From: Myxococcales bacterium
GTDB lineage: Bacteria; Myxococcota_A; UBA9042
Direction: 5' to 3'
NCBI GenBank assembly: GCA_023954815.1
Contig: JAGSHB010000010.1
Span: 1 to 64,000 of the forward strand
Length of the DNA: 64,000 nt
The translations under genes were made by a program, and so were the position numbers. Below, one piece after another: positions 16,877-24,346 of the stretch (position 1 is its first letter; each line of letters opens with the position of its first letter). The notes below the pieces were generated by a model that saw only the letters and a list, made by a program, of their open reading frames with translations, ran no database searches and had not been told where the DNA came from.

Positions 16877-18658
16877 ATGAGTTGTTTACCCGTATCCTTG
16901 TTCACCCATCCCCGCGCCGTCGGTGGTCGTCTCGCATGCCTAACCTTGGGCGTTTGCTTGCTGACAGCGTGCGGCAGCGACAGCAAGCCAGACGGCACGG
17001 CAACGGACACCAGCACCGCTCAGGACATTGGTCTTATCGAGGTGATCGGCGGTGATGTGGAGGGTACGCCAGATACCGGAACGGCAGATGCAGCGAGCGC
17101 CGTGGACACGTCTGGCCCCGATACAGCAACGGTCGAAGACACAAGCAGCGGCGAAGAAGACGCGGGTTGGTTCGGCGACCTCGGCTCGGGGCTGCCCTTT
17201 GACGTCAACAAGCCGGACATTCCTTATGAAGCGCTCACCGTCGTGAGCACGTCGCCGGCGACAGATGGCACCAGTCCAGACTTCAAGGCGCTGTTTACGG
17301 TGACGATGTCGAAGGACATCAACGAGCAGACGGTCGAAGATTATACAGTTATCGTCACCGGTACGGACGGATCGAAGATCTCGGGGCTCGTCACTTCTAA
17401 AGGCCCGGTGATCTCCTTTGTGGCCGATAGCGACCTGCCGCCCGCAACGCGCGTGATCATCAGCATTACCACGCTGGTGCAGGACGCCAAGGGGCAGACG
17501 CTCAAAGATGCCTATGACTTCCACGTCCACACACCAGGATATGCCAACACGGCGCCGTACGAGAAGCTGGCCCGCCGCTACGCACCTGATATTCGGCAGT
17601 CGATCAAGATCGGCAAGAGCGACCTGCTGCGCGGATTGGCCTACGACGGTGATTGGAAAGCAGCCAACAACGACGCCAACATCGGCACCGACCCGACCGC
17701 CGATGTCAGCTGGGCCGTGGCGGAGACCCAGAGTCACTTCTACATCCACTACGTCTACTACTGGCCGACCCGCGCCAAGACCAAAACCCAGCAGGGGTAC
17801 ACCAACGACACCGCCGGGGCGACGGTCATCGTGCGGCGGTACCCGTCAGAGCAGCCCATTGCACTGGAGACTTGGTTCAAGAACAGCAGCGACGAGCGCA
17901 AGTGGCTCTGGGTGACCAGCGACAGCGAGTTGCTGCCAAAGGGTAAGAAGCCTAGTGCGGTAAACATCCGCGGGGTGTTGCCTCTGGACACGCTGTTTCC
18001 CAAGGCAGACGACGGCTTCGGTTGCGCAGGCATCAAGGGGTGCACGGCGCGGCGCTTCCCGGCCTTCCTCACCGGCGATACGCACCAGAGCTGCCTGTGG
18101 CCGGATGTGGGCGACAAGACGCCGTCGATCTGCGCCACAGACGCCTATTCGAAGACGCAGATGAACTTGATTCGCTACATGCCAGCGGAAAAGCCCACCG
18201 TAGCCAAGCCCGCCGGCGCCAAACCAGGCACGAAACTCCCGACGTTCCTCTACGCGCTGACGCCTCTATTCGACACGTGGTTTCCGAGGCGCGCTTCGAC
18301 GGACTTGTTCGTTAAACCGCTGTCGTTTTCCTACAAAGCGCCGGCAGGGCGGCCTATCGGTCCCAAGCTCTCCATGGGCAGCAAATTTCTGGGCGGTGGC
18401 TCGGATTTCGGTCGACCACCATGGGCTTTTCGCTGGAAACCAGCCAACAACAGCAACTACTACGACTTGCCTAGAGGCACGGTGTTCTTCGACCCAGCCT
18501 TTGCCCTATGGAGCCGCATTGGTGGCAAAACGTCAGGGCTCGCTGCATACGACGCCAAGACAAAGAAAGGCGTCAGCTTGGCCTACTGTTTCGCGCCGTT
18601 CCTATTTATCGATCAGCGCGACATCGCCGCCTGCAAAGACAGCCTAAAAACGCCATAG
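16877..18658 (+). CDS. Large secreted lipoprotein with Ig-like domain
   Basis: 593 residues. Signal ending in LGVCLLTAC, with GGAGGG just upstream of ATG 16877. After the lipid Cys comes a Thr/Asp/Ala-rich linker to about residue 100, a typical surface tether here. Residues about 120-220 fit a bacterial Ig-like (Big_5) fold: VVSTSPATDGTSPDFKALFTVTMS through LPPATRVIISITTLVQDAKGQTLKDAYDFHV. The remaining 370 residues form an aromatic-rich domain (HFYIHYVYYWPTRAKTK, PPWAFRWKPANNSNYYDLPRG) with a few Cys pairs that I do not recognise. Divergent from the Lol-like permease gene. Confidence 0.75.
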   Translation: MSCLPVSLFTHPRAVGGRLACLTLGVCLLTACGSDSKPDGTATDTSTAQDIGLIEVIGGDVEGTPDTGTADAASAVDTSGPDTATVEDTSSGEEDAGWFGDLGSGLPFDVNKPDIPYEALTVVSTSPATDGTSPDFKALFTVTMSKDINEQTVEDYTVIVTGTDGSKISGLVTSKGPVISFVADSDLPPATRVIISITTLVQDAKGQTLKDAYDFHVHTPGYANTAPYEKLARRYAPDIRQSIKIGKSDLLRGLAYDGDWKAANNDANIGTDPTADVSWAVAETQSHFYIHYVYYWPTRAKTKTQQGYTNDTAGATVIVRRYPSEQPIALETWFKNSSDERKWLWVTSDSELLPKGKKPSAVNIRGVLPLDTLFPKADDGFGCAGIKGCTARRFPAFLTGDTHQSCLWPDVGDKTPSICATDAYSKTQMNLIRYMPAEKPTVAKPAGAKPGTKLPTFLYALTPLFDTWFPRRASTDLFVKPLSFSYKAPAGRPIGPKLSMGSKFLGGGSDFGRPPWAFRWKPANNSNYYDLPRGTVFFDPAFALWSRIGGKTSGLAAYDAKTKKGVSLAYCFAPFLFIDQRDIAACKDSLKTP

Positions 18659-18723
18659 ACCGACAGCGCTCCCCCGCTATGTGACAACTCTGACGCAATG
18701 CGTCACGAATTGCCGTCGGGTCG

Positions 18724-18751
18724 TTGACACGGCCGCGCTGGCGCATAACGT
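18724..18751 (+). promoter_or_regulatory. Candidate sigma-70-type promoter for the dehydrogenase gene
   Basis: A perfect TTGACA (18724-18729) is followed after 16 bases by TAACGT. Just downstream GTGCCC-AGCAACC-GGGCAC (from about 18750) could fold into a six-base-pair leader hairpin. The -10 is weak. Confidence 0.4.
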
Positions 18752-18810
18752 GCCCAGCAACCGGGCACCTACGCCCGACACACGCCGATCCTGAGCGTTG
18801 AGGAGTCGTC

Positions 18811-19764
18811 ATGTCTCGTATTCTCATCTCCGACAAACTCGCACCAGAGTGCCGCGCTGTATTCGACAAGGCGGGCTTCGACGTGACGGTCAAAACCGGC
18901 ATGAATCCCAAAGAGTTGGCCAAAGAGATCGGTTCCTACGACGGACTGGTTGTGCGTTCTGCTTCAAAGGCGCGCGGCGACGCATTCTGGACAGCTGCAC
19001 AGAAGCTGAAAGTCGTGGGCCGCGCTGGCACTGGGGTCGACAACATCGATCTCGCGGCGGCAACCGACAACGGCACATGGGTGATGAACACCCCCGGCGG
19101 CAACAACGTCAGCGCCGCAGAGCACGCGATCTCACTGATGTTGTCGCTCGCCCGCCACGTACCGCAGGCCAGCGCGGAGGTCACAGGTGGGGGCTGGGGC
19201 AAGTCCAAGTACAAGGGTGTTGAGGTCACCGATAAGACGCTGGCCGTCATTGGTCTGGGCGCCATCGGACGCATTGTGGCGGATAGAGGGTTGGGCTTGC
19301 GGATGAATGTGGTCGCGTTTGACCCCTTCGTCAGCCAAGCAGACGCACCAGCGGGTGTGACGATCGGCGAATTGAAGGATGTCCTGGCCCAGGCCGACTT
19401 TGTGTCGCTGCACGTGCCGCTCAATGCTCATACGACCGGGCTGATCGACGCGGAGAAGCTTGGTTGGATGAAGGCTGGCGCACGCCTGATTCACGCGGCT
19501 CGCGGCGGCATCGTCGTCGAAAAAGATCTGCTAGGCGCCCTGCAGTCGGGCCACCTCGCCGGCGCTGCGCTGGATGTCTTTGAAGTGGAGCCGAGCTCCG
19601 CTGACAACCCGCTCTTTGCGTTAACCAACGTCATCGCCACGCCGCACCTGGGCGCGAGCACACACGAAGCGCAGGTTCGCGTGGCTGTCATGGTCGCCAA
19701 CCAGATCGTGGCCCTGCTGCGCGACGGCGAGATCATCCACAACGTCAATCAGCTGCCCAGCTGA
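18811..19764 (+). CDS. serA: D-3-phosphoglycerate dehydrogenase-type 2-hydroxyacid dehydrogenase
   Basis: NAD-dependent oxidation of a D-2-hydroxyacid, most likely 3-phosphoglycerate, the first step of serine synthesis. Visible: GRAGTGVDNIDLAAATDNGTWV, Rossmann motif GLGAIGRIVADRGLGL with a downstream Asp, catalytic Arg in HAARGGIVVEKDLL, catalytic Glu in DVFEVEP, and His in NVIATPHLGAST. 317 residues, so it lacks the C-terminal ACT regulatory domain of E. coli SerA and should not be serine-inhibited in that way. GAGGAG precedes the ATG. An erythronate-4-phosphate dehydrogenase role (PdxB) cannot be excluded, given pdxA and pdxJ in the window. Confidence 0.88.
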   Translation: MSRILISDKLAPECRAVFDKAGFDVTVKTGMNPKELAKEIGSYDGLVVRSASKARGDAFWTAAQKLKVVGRAGTGVDNIDLAAATDNGTWVMNTPGGNNVSAAEHAISLMLSLARHVPQASAEVTGGGWGKSKYKGVEVTDKTLAVIGLGAIGRIVADRGLGLRMNVVAFDPFVSQADAPAGVTIGELKDVLAQADFVSLHVPLNAHTTGLIDAEKLGWMKAGARLIHAARGGIVVEKDLLGALQSGHLAGAALDVFEVEPSSADNPLFALTNVIATPHLGASTHEAQVRVAVMVANQIVALLRDGEIIHNVNQLPS

Positions 19765-19858
19765 GTAGGCGGGTCGCTGCCCCTGAGGGTGGGTGATCAC
19801 CAGAAGCAAGCTGGGTCGACGTGACCGTCACGCATGGATGCCCAAGATGTCGGGCGCT

Positions 19859-19917
19859 AGCAGACTGCGCTCTTTCTCGTTTTTTCGGAGCAGGACTCCC
19901 ATGAAGCGCAGTCTGCT
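19859..19917. repeat. 12-bp inverted repeat flanking a 35-bp spacer
   Basis: AGCAGACTGCGC (19859-19870) and its exact reverse complement GCGCAGTCTGCT (19906-19917) enclose a spacer containing CGTTTTTTCGG. The right arm runs into the first 110-bp repeat, and a related sequence (GCTAGACTGCGC) lies immediately before the AAA+ start codon. Confidence 0.75.
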
Positions 19918-20132
19918 GGGATGGGGAAGTCGCGGCGTGCCGCGACTGGGGGCGCTCGTAGCCCCCCAATTATGAAGAAAACTAGCTGCGTCCTGCGACA
20001 GTCATTTTAATTACGCCGCACGCTGCTGGGATGGGGAAGTCGCGGCGTGCCGCGACTGGGGGCGCTCGTAGCCCCCCAATTATGAAGAAAACTAGCTGCG
20101 TGCTGCGACAGTAATTTTAATTACGCCGCACG
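19913..20132. repeat. Two tandem 110-bp direct repeats with nested hairpins
   Basis: Copies 19913-20022 and 20023-20132 differ at only two positions. Each copy contains AGTCGCGG-CGTG-CCGCGACT (eight-base-pair stem, four-base loop), directly followed by GGGGGC-GCTCGTA-GCCCCC (six base pairs). The second copy also gains a palindrome GTAATT-TT-AATTAC. A partial third start (CTGCT) abuts the AAA+ gene. There is no T-run after the hairpins on either strand. Confidence 0.9.
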
Positions 20133-20136
20133 CTGC

Positions 20137-20149
20137 TAGACTGCGCACC
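20137..20149 (+). promoter_or_regulatory. Possible -10 element for a leaderless AAA+ transcript
   Basis: TAGACT (20137-20142) lies seven bases before ATG 20150, the distance expected if the transcript starts at the A of ATG. No Shine-Dalgarno sequence is visible between repeat and start codon, and the -35 region is poor. Confidence 0.3.
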
Positions 20150-22561
20150 ATGGCAAAATCCGGACTTTCAGGCCTACCCCCGAGACGCCCCGTTGAAACG
20201 GCGTTGACCTATCTACCCGGCGTCAGTCGCGCGCGGGCCAAGGCCTTGCTCGATCGTGCCCGCATCGATCCGGATACCCGTACCGACGATCTGAGCGAGC
20301 TGCAGATCGATCTACTTCGCCGCCTGATGCGCGGCTCAGAAGACGATCCCGATCCAACGGACGACAGCGCCGGTGAGGTCTCTCAGCCCTGGCTACATGG
20401 CGCCGCCGTTCAATTTGCCCCCTATCTCGATCGGGTCCGCGCGATGGTGCAGCGCTACCTCGTGGTTCTGCGGCCGTGGGATCGATCATCGGAAGATCCA
20501 ACCCGCAATCCCCTGCCAGCCGGAACAATGCAGACCCTGGATTCAACCTGCCTGCGTTGTCTGCGTGGTGAGGCCCTGGATCCGGAGCGTGTGGCGTACG
20601 TGGGTCGGCTCGAGCGCCGACTCAGCAAGACCTACGACGAGCTCGATCCCCAGTCGGATGCGTCCCGACGTTTCGAAGAGTTGCGGGCTGTATTTGGCCT
20701 CAGTGACCTGGAATGCGATCTGCTCTGGCTGCTGTTGGCTGCGGAGTTGGTCCCGGAGTTTCTCTGGCTGTACAGGGCCCTGTGGCGCGATACCAGCCGG
20801 ATGATGTGGAGCGAGGACTTTCTGTGTCACTCCGTCGATCCCTTTGCCACCCGTGGTGGTGAGTTGCTCAACGCCCTGGACGCCACCGCAACGCTGCAGC
20901 GCTATGGCCTCATCCGCACCGCCAATGACGACGTCAACGCGGCGAGACGCTACCGGGCGATGCCCTTTGTCTCTGGCTTCTTGCTGGGCCGCGCCGTTGG
21001 CCTCGATGACCTGCCCGGCGCGCTTTGGCACGAGGTCCCACTCACCGCTGATGGCGACGAGATTCGAACCGCACCGGTCAGCGGCGAACTCCGCAAGGCC
21101 CTCCAGCGGGGGTTTCGTGGCCGTCGCCGCTTTGTAGTCGAGGGTCCTGCCCGCAATGGCTCCCTGCGAGTGGCGAGGGAGAGTCTTCATTTATTTGGCG
21201 AGAGTTTGCTGGAAGTCCGTCTCGGCGAGCTTCTCAAAGGCGGCGTCGCCCGACTTGGGCACGTGCTGGGGCGGGCGAGGCTTGCGCGGGCGGGCGTGTT
21301 TTTCACCGAAGCCGAAGCTATGGACGAAGGTGATCACGGCGCCGAACAGTTGGCGTCTCTCGTTCGTATCCTGCGCGGCGAGACGACGACGATGTTCTTT
21401 CACAGTCGCGGCGGCTCGATGACCGACAGCGTGCGGATGACGCCGCGGCTGCATTTGGCGCTGCTCAGAGAGTTGGGTTGTCTGGAGCTGCCCACCGCTA
21501 TCCCGTCCATCGGCGAGCGGATTACCCTGTGGAATGAACGGCTCGACAACCTCATGGCGGACGATGAGCGCGAGCTGGCGGTGACCAGCGTCAGCGTGTT
21601 CAAATTCGGTGTGGATGAGATCGATCTCGCCGTGAACCTAGCTGCCGCAAAGGCGAGGCAGCGCGGCGCTAAAAAGGCGCAAGTATCAGTCAGCGACGTG
21701 GAAAAGAGCTGTCGGCAGGTCGCTGCGTCGAGGCTCGCCGGACTGGCGACGCGCATCAACGTACGCGGCACCTGGGAGACGACGGTCTTGCCCGAAGACA
21801 CGGAGCAAGTACTGCGTGAGATGGTGTCTTTCGGCACGTTCGCCGGCACCGTTTTGGACGATCAGGGGTACGGCCGCACCATGGGCTACGGCCGCGCGCT
21901 GACCGCGATGTTCTCCGGTCCGTCGGGTACGGGTAAGACGCTCTGTGCTGGGCTGGTGGCGCGCGATCTGGGCCTGGAGCTGTTCCGGGTCGATCTCGCT
22001 AGCGTCGTCAGCAAGTACATCGGAGAGACAGAAGAGCGTTTGTCGACGCTGTTTGATGCCGCACAGGACGCCGGCATCGCACTGCTTTTTGACGAGGCTG
22101 ACTCGCTCTTTTCAAAACGCACGGACGTGTCGAGCTCTGTCGATCGCTACGCCAACCTTGAGGTCAACTACCTCCTGCAGCGTCTGGAAAATTACGACGG
22201 CGTCATCATCTTGACGACCAACTTTCCGGACTCCATCGACACCGCCTTTCTCCGTCGCATTCGCTTCAAGTCGACGTTCCCGGCCCCCGAAGCGGACGAG
22301 CGTGAACGGTTGTGGCGGGTGATGATTCCGAAGAGTGCGCCGCAACAAGCCGAGCTCAAGATTCGATTCCTGGCCGAAGACTACGAACTCACAGGCGGCC
22401 AGATCCAAAACGCGGTGCTTCGTGCTGCGGTTTGGGCCGCACGGGACAGCACCCCGCTGAACTACGAGCTGCTCGAGCAATCCGCCGAGCGCGAATACAA
22501 AGAGATGGGCCGCGTGGTGCGCGAATATGCGGACGACGAACCAGAAGGAGTGGTGGCATGA
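20150..22561 (+). CDS. AAA+ ATPase with S13-like N-terminal module
   Basis: 803 residues. Residues about 11-60 (ALTYLPGVSRARAK, RIDPDTRTDDLSELQIDLLR) follow the helix-two-turn-helix segment of ribosomal protein S13 almost position by position. Residues about 170-220 resemble a winged-helix (FEELRAVFGLSDLECDLLWLL), as in AAA+ proteins near contractile injection systems. A first AAA module (from about 325) is degenerate: VEGPARNGSLR replaces a P-loop. The second is canonical: GPSGTGKT with Lys596, Walker B LLFDEAD (Asp648, Glu649), sensor 1 TTNF, and Arg residues in LRRIRFK, ending with the TGGQIQNAVLRAAV sensor-2 helix. Likely a hexameric unfoldase or remodeller; target unknown. It overlaps the next gene (ATGA) and is preceded by the 110-bp repeats. 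Confidence 0.88.
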   Translation: MAKSGLSGLPPRRPVETALTYLPGVSRARAKALLDRARIDPDTRTDDLSELQIDLLRRLMRGSEDDPDPTDDSAGEVSQPWLHGAAVQFAPYLDRVRAMVQRYLVVLRPWDRSSEDPTRNPLPAGTMQTLDSTCLRCLRGEALDPERVAYVGRLERRLSKTYDELDPQSDASRRFEELRAVFGLSDLECDLLWLLLAAELVPEFLWLYRALWRDTSRMMWSEDFLCHSVDPFATRGGELLNALDATATLQRYGLIRTANDDVNAARRYRAMPFVSGFLLGRAVGLDDLPGALWHEVPLTADGDEIRTAPVSGELRKALQRGFRGRRRFVVEGPARNGSLRVARESLHLFGESLLEVRLGELLKGGVARLGHVLGRARLARAGVFFTEAEAMDEGDHGAEQLASLVRILRGETTTMFFHSRGGSMTDSVRMTPRLHLALLRELGCLELPTAIPSIGERITLWNERLDNLMADDERELAVTSVSVFKFGVDEIDLAVNLAAAKARQRGAKKAQVSVSDVEKSCRQVAASRLAGLATRINVRGTWETTVLPEDTEQVLREMVSFGTFAGTVLDDQGYGRTMGYGRALTAMFSGPSGTGKTLCAGLVARDLGLELFRVDLASVVSKYIGETEERLSTLFDAAQDAGIALLFDEADSLFSKRTDVSSSVDRYANLEVNYLLQRLENYDGVIILTTNFPDSIDTAFLRRIRFKSTFPAPEADERERLWRVMIPKSAPQQAELKIRFLAEDYELTGGQIQNAVLRAAVWAARDSTPLNYELLEQSAEREYKEMGRVVREYADDEPEGVVA

Positions 22562-22833
22562 GCGAACTGAACAAAGAGACCTTCGTCGCGATCGTGGAAG
22601 CGATCGTGGCCGGGTTCGAAGATCCCGCTTTCCAGGCGCAATTTGCCGCAGCCAAGGCCGCTGGGGACATGGGGCAGCTCGTGGCCCTACCGACGGGCGT
22701 GCAAACAGCCGCCTTTACCGCGAACGGACTCGACGCGGCGACTGGTGCCGCTGCGTTCAAGGCGGCTGGGCGACAGTTTGCCGCAGATCCCGCCGTCGGC
22801 GCCCTGCTGGTCCGTATGAAGGCTGCACTGTAG
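22558..22833 (+). CDS. Small Ala-rich protein coupled to the AAA+ ATPase
   Basis: 91 residues, starting MSELNKETFVAIVEAIVAGF. ATG 22558 overlaps the ATPase stop (ATGA) and has AAGGAG upstream. It is soluble and mostly helical by composition, with no cysteines and no signal; it contains DPAFQAQFAAAKAAGDMGQL and a similar later stretch, AAFKAAGRQFAADPAVGALL, which may be an internal repeat of one helical hairpin. The coupling argues for an adaptor, substrate or inhibitor of the ATPase. I recognise no family. Confidence 0.75.
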   Translation: MSELNKETFVAIVEAIVAGFEDPAFQAQFAAAKAAGDMGQLVALPTGVQTAAFTANGLDAATGAAAFKAAGRQFAADPAVGALLVRMKAAL

Positions 22834-22943
22834 CGGAGTGCCTGGGATCGTGATGAGACCGGCGCTCACGTGTCAGGCCGACCGTAGCAACGCGATTGCG
22901 GGGATTTTCTGGCGTGTTGTGTGGGCGCGGTATCATGGCGCAC

Positions 22944-22968
22944 CCGCAGCGACGAACCATCGCTGCGG
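22944..22968. other. Hairpin downstream of the AAA+ operon
   Basis: CCGCAGCGA and TCGCTGCGG (arms 22944-22952 and 22960-22968) form a perfect nine-base-pair stem with a seven-base loop. No T-tract follows on either strand, so it could be a processing site, a Rho-linked 3' end or a leader element of the next gene. Confidence 0.45.
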
Positions 22969-23095
22969 TAAGTAGGATTGTACCCATGATTTGACCCGTA
23001 ACTAACTGTCTATTTTTCTGATGAAAAACAACTGGCGTTGCGAACTAGACGCCGTGCGTTGACGCCAACTCCCCCCCTCTCTAGGCTCAATTTGG

Positions 23096-24319
23096 ATGAA
23101 CGCCCCGCTGCACCACGCCCGCCAAGTCCCCATGCCCACCTCGTCGATGTCCGGCGTTGCCGTTCTGTGTGCGCTCTGCATGGCGGTCAGCACGCTGGTG
23201 GCCTGCGGCGGCGCGCCCCAGCGCAAGGTCTCGTTTGCCCAGCCAAAGGCAGAGCCCGGCCACAAACGGCTGGCCCGTGCATTGCGCCTCGCGGCAAAGG
23301 GGCGCGTACAAGCCCGCGCCGGCCTGGACGGTCAAGCGTCGGAGTCCCTGCGGTTGTCCTACAAGATCGAACCCCAACTCGCGGTGCTCACGGCCCATGC
23401 TCAGGCGGCCGAGCGCGCGCACTATTTTGGTCAAGCCCACGCCGCCTGGCGCGAGATGCTCAACCACCGGCTCGACGAGTCAGCCCGCAAGAACGCCATC
23501 GCCGAAGCGGAGCGTCTCGCCCCCCTGGTCCCATCCGATCACGTAGCGGTGCTGGTGACGGTCTCGCCGCCGCATGCCCACGTCAACCTGAGCCACCGGG
23601 GCAAACGCCGCGTCGTGATGAGTGACGGTGTGGTCTGGCTGCAGGCGGGAAGTTGGCAGGCATCGACAGTTGCCAACGGTTACAAGAGCGAGCTGCGCGC
23701 ATTCCAGATCCGTCGTCGCGGCTCGCAGTCAGTGGCCTTTGTGCTGGAGCGCGGTCGTGACGCACCGAAGATCGCGGGTAGCGGCGCCAATGCGAGACGG
23801 CAGCCAGACGCTCGTAAAACCCCGGCAAAACCAAGGGTTGATCCGGACAGTCCCAAAGAAACAGCCAAGGCAACAGAGCCCGATCCTCCTGAAGATCCGG
23901 AGCCCGCGGATCCCGACCCAGCCAAGACGGAAGCGCCAGTGACCAAAGCCCCGGTGGTCGCAAAGCGTGGTCGCCAAGGCAGCTCGCTACACAAGTGGGG
24001 CTCGATCGCCACGGCTTCGTTGGGCGTGGTCGCGATCGGGGTGGGTGGCTACTTCGGATTCAACGCGATGCAAAATGCCGACGTCGCCAACGGCCTGTCG
24101 AAGACACGGTCCGACTACAAGACACAGCTCGACTTCTACAGCGCGCAAGCAAAAGACGGCGCCCAAATGGCCAATACACTGTTCATCGCTGGCGGAGCCC
24201 TAGCGGCGGCTGGCACGGTGTGGTGGTTCCTGGCGCCGAAGCAGCCGACTTCAAGCGCGCTTTTGCCCAAAACGATGAGCCTCCAGGGCCGCGGCCTCGC
24301 CCTGCTCTGGACGTTCTAA
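23096..24319 (+). CDS. Lipoprotein with PEGA-like segment and C-terminal membrane helices
   Basis: 407 residues. Signal peptide MSGVAVLCALCMAVSTLVAC (residues about 19-38) ends in a lipobox; in-frame ATGs at 23132 and 23150 are alternative starts and no ribosome binding site decides among them. Residues about 60-140 are helical (TPR-like pairs: AARAL, RAHYFGQAHAAWREML). Residues about 148-215 fit a PEGA carbohydrate-binding-like domain (VLVTVSPPHAHVNLSHRGKR...WLQAGSWQASTVANGYKS). A Pro/Asp/Lys linker follows, then two hydrophobic segments near 305-320 and 355-377. This plan is common in Myxococcota envelope proteins. Confidence 0.75.
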   Translation: MNAPLHHARQVPMPTSSMSGVAVLCALCMAVSTLVACGGAPQRKVSFAQPKAEPGHKRLARALRLAAKGRVQARAGLDGQASESLRLSYKIEPQLAVLTAHAQAAERAHYFGQAHAAWREMLNHRLDESARKNAIAEAERLAPLVPSDHVAVLVTVSPPHAHVNLSHRGKRRVVMSDGVVWLQAGSWQASTVANGYKSELRAFQIRRRGSQSVAFVLERGRDAPKIAGSGANARRQPDARKTPAKPRVDPDSPKETAKATEPDPPEDPEPADPDPAKTEAPVTKAPVVAKRGRQGSSLHKWGSIATASLGVVAIGVGGYFGFNAMQNADVANGLSKTRSDYKTQLDFYSAQAKDGAQMANTLFIAGGALAAAGTVWWFLAPKQPTSSALLPKTMSLQGRGLALLWTF

Positions 24320-24346
24320 TCCGCTCACCCGCTCGTTGGGGATACC

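Larger units (their letters stand above)
19765..20149. other. Structured intergenic region before the AAA+ gene
   Basis: 385 bases without a credible gene. It contains a 12-base inverted repeat, two copies of a 110-bp direct repeat and several palindromes, each listed separately. It probably carries the promoter of the AAA+ operon and perhaps small RNAs. Confidence 0.6.

Noticed and set aside
19859-19917. Inverted repeat considered as insertion-sequence ends
   Set aside because: Only 35 bp between the arms, no transposase and no target duplication seen; better read as a hairpin.
19913-20132. Repeats considered as a CRISPR array
   Set aside because: Two directly abutting 110-bp copies with no unique spacers and no cas genes.
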